In this document: piece by piece, positions 22,800-32,776 of the stretch
How positions within the stretch are numbered: the stretch's first letter is position 1
How the letters are laid out: every line of letters begins with the position of its first letter
Assembly: GCA_946406115.1 (NCBI GenBank)
Contig: OX291557.1
Location: 15,656,501-15,720,500, forward strand
Direction: 5' to 3'
DNA length: 64,000 bases
Source: Apoda limacodes
Lineage: Eukaryota; Arthropoda; Insecta; Lepidoptera; Limacodidae
Notes under the pieces: generated by a model
Told to the model about the DNA's origin: nothing
The model's database searches: none
Seen by the model: only the letters and a program-made list of their open reading frames with translations
Made by a program: the position numbers and the translations under genes

Positions 22800-24455
22800 A
22801 TACGAATTTAACAAAAAAAATTTAATAATATATTTACAACAAAAAAAAATTAATAATAAGCTAAACATTTCGTTTTGACCGGATTCTCATGAGCATTGAC
22901 GAACCCGGTCAACTTTGGAGCGCTGTAATAGCGTTTTAAATGAATGAAATTAAAAAAAATTACAGACAGAAATTTTCCTCAAAAGCTCATCTACAAGATT
23001 GGTCTGAGGTAATTTTTTTGTAAAATGTATAAAAAAGGTTACAGAGCAAAAACGAAAATTTTTATAAAAAAATTCTCACTTTTTTGCTTATAACTTCTTT
23101 AATTTTTAATTTAGGGCAAAAAGTTATATAAACATATTTGTAGGCAAAACAATTTGCTACAAATTATGTATTTACGAATTTTTTGTAAGACACATAGTTT
23201 CAGAGATATCGCGAAAAAAGTGTTTTCACCTCTTTTTCCAAGATGGCGGCCGGATGACAAGGGTGGCGACCCCTCAAACTTGAGGTTAAGCTTCTATTAA
23301 ACCCCCACACATGTACCAAAAATAAAATTGCGTCCTCTAACAAATATACCTAAAACGCTCATGTAACATTTCAATGGACTATAGGAGATTTAAAATTCTT
23401 ATGACTAAGTGATCGTAGAAAACTTTAAAAATCATTTTGAGGCACTAAATTTAAACTTTATCGTGACGGTTATATAATAAAAAGAAAAAAGCACTTAGTT
23501 TAAAAATAAATCGTAAATATAACTAAAATCGTGCTCTTTGCACTATTGAACCAAATTTTTTTTTAAACTGTACAAGAATCCATGCTTAAGCCGCCGGCAC
23601 CTAAATAATCGCTTTATTTTGTAGAATTGTGTAGTATCAGAAGTGCACAAAACAATTCATTCATCAATCATCACACATAGTATAGTAATGAACAGTAAAA
23701 ATAAGTAACTTACAAAAAGAAGTGAAATCCCACTGAACAGATTTTCAGGTAAAATGTTGCCAAGGCGTGATAATGGCTCGGACTGTCAAAAAGTTATTAG
23801 ATCTCATGTAGAGCAAAGCTAAATATGTGGCTTGGCGCTACGCGTAAGGTGAAAAATGTATAACAATTTTTATTATTTTGTTCATTTTTACTTTCTTTTT
23901 TGAAAAGTATTCTTTCACATCAGAGGTGCCTTTTTTTCATAGCCTACTCTCTATATTTGCCTTTTTAATAAACGATAGAATAGGGCGATACTTGGCTGTT
24001 AGGCAATCACATATATTCGACTATAGCTGCAAAATCCCTATACACTTTTATTACCTAATTTAAGGGGATGTTTTTTATTTTGTAATAAGAATTCTGTGTA
24101 TTTGTATAATTTTCAGATTTCTAGCATGAAATTAAGTTTGTATGGGCAAACTTCCATCCCCTAGGGTGTACAACGGTTAACAAACGTAAAGGGTGGGGGT
24201 GATTTCCAAAAAATCCTAAAACATGTATTTTATTTTTTGTATAACAAGGAATCCCAACATCAATTTTCAGGCCTCTAGTACTAGTATAGTATTATATAAT
24301 CTGTGCCTCTAGCATCATAATTTGCGGAAGTCTCATACAAACGTACATCCCCTAGTTTAGGGGTTCCCAACACCAAAATTCCAAATTTTAGATTTTTTTT
24401 TGTTGTTTGTACTAATACTAGCTTACATACCAAATTTCAGCTTTTTAGGACTTCA

Positions 24456-24505
24456 AGGGGACAAGGGGACAAGGGGACCAACTCTTAGGGGACAAGAACT
24501 ACCCT
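24456..24505 (+). repeat. Short tandem repeat (GGGGACAA unit)
   Basis: GGGGACAA is repeated in tandem about three times, with a further copy nearby. Confidence 0.85.
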
Positions 24506-24954
24506 AAGAGTTTTGATAATCATCAGTGAATCAGTCAGTGACGAAATCGGGTTGCTATTAATAAAATCTAAATTATTAAAGTTGTGTGTAAATTTTATAT
24601 TATTAAATAGTTCACTATTGACATCATATTCCGAAAATTTTGTTTATCTGGTATAATCCAAATTCAAAAAAATGTCGTTCAAAAAATGACGAAGGATTTC
24701 GAGAAAAGTTATATAGTGTCCTTACGCTTCGCTTGGCTCTTGACATTGGTCACTACAATTTGAAGCCTAGTGGTGGCCCCCTTCTTTAAATTAATTTAGA
24801 TCCTAGTCTAACGGTATATTTTTGTTTTATGGTCTACATTGCAAGTCAAGAGTGTTATGGTTTGTAAGATCGCTCGATAATTGTCATAATATATAGTACA
24901 ATGTATGCATGACCACAAAGGTTCCGGTCATTTTTGCGGTATCAAGTTCTTCAA

Positions 24955-25088
24955 GAAAGAAGTTATTATATTTTTGAAAAGTATGCAACGTGCGATTGTG
25001 GCCCCAGGTGTTGCAAGCGTCTATAGGCTACGATGACCGCTTTATATCAGGCGGACCGTAAGCTTGAAGGCAAACTTAGTGGTATTAA
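24955..25088 (+). mobile_element. LINE 3' tail, copy 2
   Basis: Same family as 8631-8779: GAAGTTATTATATTTTTGAA, TGTTGCAAGCGTCTATAGGC, CAGGCGGACCGTAAGCTTG, then an A-rich end. Confidence 0.75.
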
Positions 25089-25717
25089 AATTAAAAATGT
25101 ATTAGTGGCGGTGGTAGGTAGGTAGGTAGTAAGTTTAGGTAAAACGCTCCCGTTCCGGGGAATTTTGATTCGAAGAATGAGCTTTTTTGACTTTGACAAC
25201 GATGAATTTAAGGTATGTACCGAAGCTTGCGCCAATTGATTGAAAAAAATAAAGTACATTCACATATCCCCAAACGTATGGTAACACAGAGACAGGAAAA
25301 CTTCTTACTAGCTGTTATTCCGTCGTAAAATAGGTAATAGGGTGTTAACCATCAAACTACAAACGAGACCGGAGACACTTTGGCCACTTTATAAAAAAAT
25401 CGCTTTATTCTTTGCAAATGTGTCCGTGTTAATTCTATACGGCCTGTAACAGGGATGTGAGGTCGATACTAGAGAGCGGCGGATGTCCAGCCGCCTGCCA
25501 ATGGCAGTGACCATAGTGAATGAAGTGCTAGTACCAATACTGTTCCCGAGACCAATACATTTATTTATGGACCCAGATTAAAACACAGATCAGATAATAA
25601 AATATTTAATTTTATGCATCTTTTATCACTTTCCTTATAAATTTGAACACATTTTAATTATATATACATATTTTTCTCTACTAAAATAATTACCTTATCT
25701 TATTTATTACCTGAGTA

Positions 25718-25742
25718 GGGGAAGGTCGGGACCCTTCGTACG
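25718..25742 (+). repeat. Left terminal inverted repeat of the pogo-like element
   Basis: 25 bp starting GGGGAAGGTCGGG, preceded by TA at 25716-25717. Confidence 0.9.
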
Positions 25743-25905
25743 CGGGGCACATTCATACAGTCAAAATAAAATTTGAACGAAACAACGTACGGTCTTGCAT
25801 TTGTATGTGTGCGTGAGCCGAGGTACCAACTTAACGTCAACGTAGTATCGCGCCATTCGCACCGGTGAGAGTGAAGTGACAGGCACGAACGTGTTTTCGC
25901 ACTTG

Positions 25906-26272
25906 GTAAGTAATTTTTTGATCAATGTTTTTGTCTATTGTTACCATAGTTAAAATAAGTTTTCATGTAGAGTATACTATCAGTAAGTAGCAAAATATAC
26001 TTAAGATACGTTTTCAATACTTAATTTATGACGTTTTCCTATTAATATTAAAAGAGGTTATATTTTGTTGTTATTTAGTTAGTGGGGTACTTTCGGACAG
26101 AACAGAAAAGGCACGTTTGAACGCGTACGAATGTGCCCCAACTGGTAGTTAGCTACGATTTAGTGTGTTAGTGTGCTAATTGCTAATTTTTGCATTAAAT
26201 TTCCTGTGTTTTGCTATGGCCGATCTACATATATACATATTTTAATACTTATTTCTTATTATTTTTTCACAG
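25906..26272 (+). other. Probable intron in the transposase 5' leader
   Basis: The donor GTAAGT follows TTCGCACTTG, and the acceptor TTTTTTCACAG ends four bases before the transposase ATG. Inferred from splice signals only. Confidence 0.55.
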
Positions 26273-26276
26273 AAAC

Positions 26277-28472
26277 ATGGTGCGGACTTATAAACCAAAA
26301 AGAACAAGTACCCAAGCTGTGGATGAAGAATCCATGCAGTCAGCAATACAGGATGTTATGCAAGGAGTATTGTCATATAGGAAAGCTGCGGCCAAGTATA
26401 ATTTGAAATTGTCAACATTAGAAAGCCGTGTAAAAAAATACAAGAATAGCAATGATGCTGAAGGGTCAAGCAACCGTACATTTGACTCTAAATATACAAG
26501 TTTCCAAGTCTTTTCTCAGGAAGAAGAAACACTGTTAAAAGATTATATTATCAAATGTTGTAAGATGCATTATGGACTTACGACGATTCAAGTAAGAAAG
26601 CTAGCATATGAGTATGCCAAATCTTTGAGTTTGAAATATCCAGCGAAGTGGGAAGAAAATAAGATGGCTGGGAAAGAATGGATGTATGGTTTTCGCAGAA
26701 GAAACCCGGAACTCAGTTTACGCAAACCCGAGAACACAAGCGCTGCCAGAACTTTTGCGTTTAACAAAACTGCGGTTACCGAGTTTTATACCAACTTGAA
26801 GACAGTGTTGGAGCGACATCCATTAACTGCTGACAGAATCTTTAATTTCGACGAATCAGGTGTATCTACCGTTCTAGCTACTCCTAAAGTCTTGGCTCCA
26901 AGATGTCAAAAACAAGTCGGACAAATTGTAGCAGCTGAAAGAGGCGAGCTCGTAACTTTTGGTGGCATTATATCTGCTAGTGGAAATACCGTTCCTCCAC
27001 TTTTCGTGTTTCCACGCGTTCATTATAAAGATAATTTTCTCGAAGGAGCACCCGAAGGAAGTCTCGGCGCTGCAAATAAAAGTGGCTGGATAAATAGCCA
27101 TATATTCGTCTCTGTTTTAAAACATATCCAGAAGCACACACTCTGCACAAAAGATAACCCCATATTATTGTTGTGTGACAATCATGAAAGCCATGTTTCT
27201 CTCGAAGCCATCAACTACGCCAAAGAAAATGGCATAATTTACCTATCTTTTCCACCACATACCTCTCACCGCCTACAACCACTTGATGTGGGAGTCTTTG
27301 CACCATTTAAATCAAAGTTGAAAATTGCTTTCAATAATTGGCATGTAACGAACCCAGGCAAAGCATTGACAATTTACAATATTCCAAAGCTTGTGAAAAT
27401 TGCATTTTTCGAATCATTCACCGCAAAAAATATCACAAGCGGGTTTAACAAACCCGGAATATGGCCTCTTAATGAATTAGCCTTTAGTGACGAAGATTTT
27501 GCTCCAACTGAAGTGTATAGATCCGGTAACTTAGAAAATGTGCCTCCTACTCAAAACATCGTTGAAGATTTGTCAGCACCTACTCCGCAGCCAAGTGTCT
27601 CTAATATCTGCCAACCCGCTACTTCTGGAACACAGGATTTCATGGAGATTCCGCGAGAATCTACAGAACAAACTATTAACTCACCATTGATAACTTATGA
27701 TGATAAACTACAAAGGTGTAATTTAGATGCTTGTGAACCATATACTTTGAATAATTCACCAATCCATCAAATAGTAGCTCCTTTGAAGACAGTTTTGACA
27801 CCAGAAGCAATTCGACCCTATCCGACTGCTGTAAGAAGTAATAAAACAAACAAAGGACGACGGCCAGGAAAATCACGTATTTATACTGACACACCCGAAA
27901 AAACGCTAATTGAAGAGAGACACAATGAAAAACAATTGAAAAAGCTAGAACAGGAAAGAAGGGCTAGGGCAAGACAAATGAAACGTAGTTTAGTTGATTT
28001 TAATTTAAAAACGAAGAACAAGAAAGCTAAACACACAGAAAGTGATGAATCTGATTGTGATGGATCTGATATAAGCTTTCAAGAGAGTTCAAGTTCTATC
28101 ACAGATGAAGATGAAACTGAGCATGAAAATTTTGAAATGAACAGAAGTCAATTAACAGTTGATGTAATTCCAGCAAATATTAAAGACGGTTCATTTATTT
28201 TAGTGAAGTTCCCTAAGAAAAAAAGTATTATTTACTATGTAGGAAAAGTTGTCGGTCACTATAGTCAGACTGAATTTAAAGTATCTTATCTAAGAAAGAA
28301 GCCAGGGTTTTCGTGGACATTTGTTTTCCCTAATGTTGAAGATATTCATACTGTTTATATAACTGATGTTGAAATGATTCTTCCTGAACCTAAGCCTCCA
28401 ACAGTTTGTACTTCTAGAACATCAAAACTTTTCACTTTTTCAGTAAATTTTTCAAATTTTACTGTTCAATAG
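26277..28472 (+). CDS. pogo/Tigger/jerky-like transposase, intact
   Basis: 731 residues from MVRTYKPKRTS. I take the ATG at 26277 because TTTTTTCACAG directly before it is a strong acceptor and a GTAAGT donor lies at 25906, so the upstream 22 codons of the frame are probably intron. Domains: psq-type helix-turn-helix (about 15-55, YRKAAAKYNLKLSTLESRVK); CENP-B/Tc5-type helix-turn-helix (about 80-155, KEWMYGFRRRNPELSLRKPE); DDE domain with D192 (IFNFDESGVS), D301 (LLLCDNHESH) and D337 (HRLQPLDVGVF), a D35D spacing. Then comes a Pro/Ser-rich linker, a basic coiled stretch (EERHNEKQLKKLEQERRARA), an acidic run, and a C-terminal domain of unknown role (residues about 630-710). All catalytic acids are present. 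Confidence 0.9.
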   Translation: MVRTYKPKRTSTQAVDEESMQSAIQDVMQGVLSYRKAAAKYNLKLSTLESRVKKYKNSNDAEGSSNRTFDSKYTSFQVFSQEEETLLKDYIIKCCKMHYGLTTIQVRKLAYEYAKSLSLKYPAKWEENKMAGKEWMYGFRRRNPELSLRKPENTSAARTFAFNKTAVTEFYTNLKTVLERHPLTADRIFNFDESGVSTVLATPKVLAPRCQKQVGQIVAAERGELVTFGGIISASGNTVPPLFVFPRVHYKDNFLEGAPEGSLGAANKSGWINSHIFVSVLKHIQKHTLCTKDNPILLLCDNHESHVSLEAINYAKENGIIYLSFPPHTSHRLQPLDVGVFAPFKSKLKIAFNNWHVTNPGKALTIYNIPKLVKIAFFESFTAKNITSGFNKPGIWPLNELAFSDEDFAPTEVYRSGNLENVPPTQNIVEDLSAPTPQPSVSNICQPATSGTQDFMEIPRESTEQTINSPLITYDDKLQRCNLDACEPYTLNNSPIHQIVAPLKTVLTPEAIRPYPTAVRSNKTNKGRRPGKSRIYTDTPEKTLIEERHNEKQLKKLEQERRARARQMKRSLVDFNLKTKNKKAKHTESDESDCDGSDISFQESSSSITDEDETEHENFEMNRSQLTVDVIPANIKDGSFILVKFPKKKSIIYYVGKVVGHYSQTEFKVSYLRKKPGFSWTFVFPNVEDIHTVYITDVEMILPEPKPPTVCTSRTSKLFTFSVNFSNFTVQ

Positions 28473-29039
28473 TTTTTATTATCTTGTTAATTAACAACAA
28501 CTTTTTGCAATGCTAATCCGCGCCAAAGATTAAAAAAAGTGATTCTAAATTTAAGATAAATAATTTACGTAGAAAATGAAGCAATTTTATGTTTTATTGT
28601 CAGAGGAAAGTAATTTAATTTTCGTTAATTTTAAGAAAAGTCATTTACGTTTTGTTTTACATAGGAAAAGCTATGTAATTTTGTTGATCATAAGAAAAAT
28701 ATTTTATTTTTGTTTAATAGAAGTGAAATCTTTATTTTTGTGTTTAATTTCATTGCTAATAAAATAATTTTGATTTATACTATGTGTCGTTTTAAATGCA
28801 CGTACGGAACTACCCCACAGCGTACAAAGGTGCCCCCAAGACTGTATATAGGTGCCCCGTTGTTGGGGCAGATTCGTACATATTCCAGATTTTGTTTAAA
28901 TCATAATTATGGTTGAAACATCAGATGAAATCATCTGTAATTTTTTTATATGAATATCAGATAGTTAAACTATAAATTTAAGCTGTCAGGTGATTGATTC
29001 GTGAAAAAATAAAAAATAAAAAAAATAAAATGTGGAAAC

Positions 29040-29064
29040 CGTACGAAGGGTCCCCACCTTCCCC
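29040..29064 (-). repeat. Right terminal inverted repeat of the pogo-like element
   Basis: 25 bp ending CCACCTTCCCC, followed by TA at 29065-29066. It differs from the left end at one base. Confidence 0.9.
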
Positions 29065-30439
29065 TACCTTAGTATGTTGAGGAAGATAATTCTTACTGTA
29101 CCACTGATTTACTCAGCGGTGGTACTCTGAGGACAAAATACTAATTGGAATATTGTATATATATATATTAATTTAAGATAACAACATGAGTAGTAGTAAT
29201 ACCTGTATAAACAACCATAAATACGTGCTTCTAACTTTTTAAAAATCAAATTGTAGACTGGTGTAGTCATATAAAAGTAACAAACAAAATAACTATGGCG
29301 CACCCTATGAATAATGCCACAGCTCTAATAGATTTATTGATGTTTGCAGGTCGGGTTAACTGGTAAGTTAGTACTTTCAATACCTGCCCAAATATTTTTT
29401 TAATTTTTTTTTGTTATAAACGTTTATAACTTTTGTACATAGGTAAGTACTGAAGACTCCTATTTTTATGCAATAATGGTAGCTATATTTAATTGTTTAG
29501 TAGCTTTTGCCAACAGCTTCGGCCGCGTGTCATCAAACTATTGTGTTGTCTAATGAGGTTACCATCATACGTGGATACTTGGGTCAAGTACGGGTAATTT
29601 AGAAACAATGCTGGCAAATCTGAATTCTTTAGTATATGCTCAAACTGTCACCACCATGTGTATTGTATTAATGTAAGATAAAAGAGAAAGGGTTTTGTAA
29701 ACAACTACACAGAAGTTGACAATCAAAGTCACTGGTAACATCTCTCGCTGTTTTAAGACCTTTGAACTTTACTTATTAAAGTGTAAACCACTAGTATGAA
29801 ATTTGATTGATTTTTTTTATGAAATCTCCTATTCACAGGGTATTTTTCCGCTAAAAATGTCACCTTGATAGAGAGCATTAATAAAACTACGGTTTTTTTT
29901 TTTTAATCAACTTTTTTGGGGTTACTTGGGATCTTGTCCCAAGTTGCCGGTGCAAACCGCTACCTGTTGACCCAAGTTACCCATGACATTATTCATCATT
30001 AACATTTTGTCCCATGTTGCCCATAATACCCTTACTATTTGGCAAAGCATCATAGACTGCGTAAGTACAACATTTGAAAATATTTCAGATAATTATTTTT
30101 TACATTGAGAGCCGCGCAAGACAAATAGAAATTCCAAAGTCAACAATTCAAAACTTTTAGCCGATTGGGGAATTCCTCTATCTATTTTGGAATTGAGGAT
30201 TTTAGTGAATCTAACTTAGATTTAAAGGGATCAAGCAAGCCAACGTTTTAAAAATAACATGTCCGGTGAGGAGTGGTGTCCCCAAGACTGTGTTTTAACA
30301 TAAAACGATCTTGAGCATAAATTTCAAAAGAAGATATCTTATCATACTTTGAAAATCTGGAAAATTCTACAATAAGAGTAGATTTGGAGCGATCCAGGCA
30401 GAAAAAAGGTATTAGCTAGAAGAGGAAGTAAGCATGTTG

Positions 30440-30930
30440 ATAGAGTTATCGATCATTCAAAAAGCAGTACATCTGCCATGTTTGCTGGAACTGCTACTGG
30501 TAACATATTACCGCCTTATATTGTGTATAAAGCTTTATACACTTACATTCTTATTAGATTAAAACATGGACCTACAGATGCAAGATACAACAGATCAAAA
30601 TCCGGATGGATTGATGGAGTATTATTTGAAAACTGGAAAGGAAATAGAGAGGAAAAACGGTTCTCCTTGTATAAATCTCATTATAGGAGACAATCCAAGT
30701 TCTCCGATTTGTTTTTTACCACCAATCTCGACTCATCTATGTCAGCCGCTAGACATTGCAGTCTTTACAAGCTTTATGTCTGAATGGAGAAAAGTTTTGA
30801 CCGATTAGAAATTAAAAAAACAAAGGAACAATTTCCAAGGACAAGTTTCCAAATCTATTAATAAAGGCATAGGAAACCTTGGGTGATCGCATGTTTTAAA
30901 TTTCATTTTAGGCTTTAGGGCATCTGGAAT
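30440..30930 (+). pseudogene. Broken jerky/pogo-like transposase
   Basis: MFAGTATGNILPPYIVYKA and RYNRSKSGWIDGVLFENW in one frame, then a shift to SSPICFLPPISTHLCQPLDI and FTSFMSEWRKVL. These are the middle and third-acid parts of a DDE domain. Stops and frame changes make it non-functional. Confidence 0.8.
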
Positions 30931-31596
30931 TTATCCACACAACCCGCAAGCTGTGCTCAAAGACTTGCACTAAGTCCTGAAACCAGTCATCTGGTGAACT
31001 CTGTTCACTAAAAATTGTGGAAATGTTACACAAAACTACGGAAAAAGATGTATCTGTCAAGAAAAGAAGATCAAAACTTATTGTCAAACCAGGAGACAGC
31101 ATATCTGAAAGACACTTTCAAGATTTAATAACAAAAGTACTGAGACAAGGCCCATCAACGAGTAGACTAAGTCCAATAAATCAATAAGAACTTGTATCAG
31201 GCAATAGTGATACGCTGACTGAAAGTCTAGTAGAATTCGTAATGTGCAGACATTGACACAACCTCTTGTAGTTCTGATGGTAACAACTATGAAAATGAAG
31301 ATCCTCTTTTTGAGAAAATAATAATTAAGGACCAAAATAACCAGCATACAGATAATAAGTATTCAGAAAGTGAAGAAAAAATTTAACACCAAGAGAATAC
31401 TAACACTGAAAATATAGTATATAAAAAAGATGACTGCTTTAATAAAACTTAATTACAACAAAGAGTTGTAAAAGCCGACGACAAAATATTTTATTGCACG
31501 AATGGAAAAGGTAGAATCAAATAAATTGATATGCAAATTTATGAGAAAGGGGCCAAAATCCGAGAATACTTTTGTTTTTCGAAAAAATAATTGGAA

Positions 31597-31675
31597 ATAC
31601 CACGTAAAAAAAAAAGCGCCTACAGACTCTACCTCATAGGTGGCGGGGAAAAGAGTTAAGAATGAATAAGTAAGT
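31597..31675 (+). repeat. Dispersed repeat, copy B
   Basis: Direct match to 22717-22799; it lies inside the right part of the decayed pogo-like element. Confidence 0.7.
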
Positions 31676-31697
31676 TTAGTGTCCCAAGTATCCACGT

Positions 31698-32631
31698 TTG
31701 ACCGTACTAACAATGACACCCAGTACATTAAATCATATAAAAAAAAATAAGAAGCGAGCAAAATTTTAGGTTTCATATTACAACCTCTTTTAGTCTTAAA
31801 TGGACAATCTACCTATAACATGATTATAATATCGACCATAATTATTCCATAATAAAGTAAAAGCTGCGTTTTACACGCACGTGAAACATTTCGTTCAGTT
31901 ACAACAACTATAAAGATAGTAGGTACCCATAAGTAATAATGGTAAAATCAAGCTATTTAGATATTAGGTGAAAATTTGTAAAATTATTCTATTTTTAGTG
32001 GATTGCATGTTACGAATAACGGGAAACATATAATGTTAACCCTCAGCAATACGACTGTCACAAATCGTACATTTCAAGAAAAATTGTATTATCAACAAAC
32101 TATAGTTTTTTTTTTAAACTCGAGAGATATCACTTTAAACGTCTCGTATCAGTTTCCAATAGTTATGGCAACCCTATTAATACCCTATTACTGGATCAGC
32201 CTTTGATATAACTGGCGTGGAATAAACCTTAACTAAGGAGGTTTTCAGAGATATGCTTGTTTCATCTATCCATACAGGTGCGTGGCCTCATTTTCATACA
32301 ATTCGCACTCAAGGTACCGGAGACGTGGGGCGGACGGCTCCGACTAGTATCACAGTAGCTAGTCTGAAAAGGCGCACCTCGAAGCACGCATATCTCTGAA
32401 AACACCTTAACGTGGTATCATACACCCAATAAATTGTATTTTTGTTTCCCAAATTGTTGTTTTTGTAGGTTCACAAAAATAAAGATGAGTCATTAGTACT
32501 GTACTGTAGATACTTGTCAACCATATACACAACTTAAAATAGAATAATGATCCCTGTCATAAAAATTAAGAGAAGAAAAATTTATCATTTAACCTGTTAC
32601 GAGATAATATTAATAATAGGGCTTTAATATA
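31698..32631. other. Intergenic; foldback element only
   Basis: No coding content recognised. It contains the inverted repeat pair at 32241-32403. Confidence 0.5.
32241..32403. repeat. Foldback element with 16-bp perfect ends
   Basis: GTTTTCAGAGATATGC at 32241-32256 is perfectly complementary to 32388-32403. AAGG-type bases extend the match outward, and TTAA lies close to both sides. Confidence 0.7.
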
Positions 32632-32776
32632 CTACGAGGGTACTATATAGTCAGTCCCAACAGAAATGTAGTGTATCAAATTTGGCGGCAGTGGCAATAT
32701 GCTCCAAATGCTTGGTGCAACTGTTTGTCTTATGACAAATCTGCAGATCATTTGTAATGAATCTAATCTTGCAAAT
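32632..32776 (-). CDS. SOCS6: SOCS6/7-like last exon (SOCS box)
   Basis: Acceptor TTGTTTCAG; it encodes the SOCS box and ends ISVGTDYIVPS before TAG. The split Arg codon (AG plus A) fits only if the GC donor at 33318 is used. Confidence 0.92.

Larger units (their letters stand above)
22311..25717. other. Intergenic repeat-rich stretch; no gene seen
   Basis: AT-rich sequence with degraded interspersed repeats (22900-23420 and 24100-24500 both read like dispersed repeats with phrases such as CATCCCCTAG). It includes a LINE tail at 24955-25088 and a tandem repeat at 24456-24505. Confidence 0.5.
25718..29064 (+). mobile_element. Structurally complete pogo/Tigger-like DNA transposon
   Basis: The 25-bp ends begin GGGGAAGGTSGGGACCC and run to CTTCGTACG (one mismatch between them), flanked on both sides by the TA target duplication of the pogo/Tc1 group. 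The 3,347-bp element holds one intact transposase frame with a spliced-looking 5' leader. Motifs resembling GTACGAATGTGCCCC recur inside both ends (25740, 26125, 28800-28880). Nothing visible in the sequence would stop it being autonomous, although activity cannot be judged from one copy. Confidence 0.92.
29570..31696 (+). mobile_element. Decayed second pogo-like transposon
   Basis: ACGTGGATACTTGGG at 29569 and its reverse complement at 31683-31697 mark the probable ends. Internal repeats of CCCAAGTTGCCC type lie near 29935-30030. Coding remnants are on the plus strand. The right flank reads TT, not TA, so the duplication is mutated or the boundary is off by a little. Confidence 0.6.

Noticed and set aside
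26211..26276. Longer N-terminus of the pogo-like transposase
   Set aside because: It lies in a probable intron: strong acceptor TTTTTTCACAG just before the ATG at 26277.
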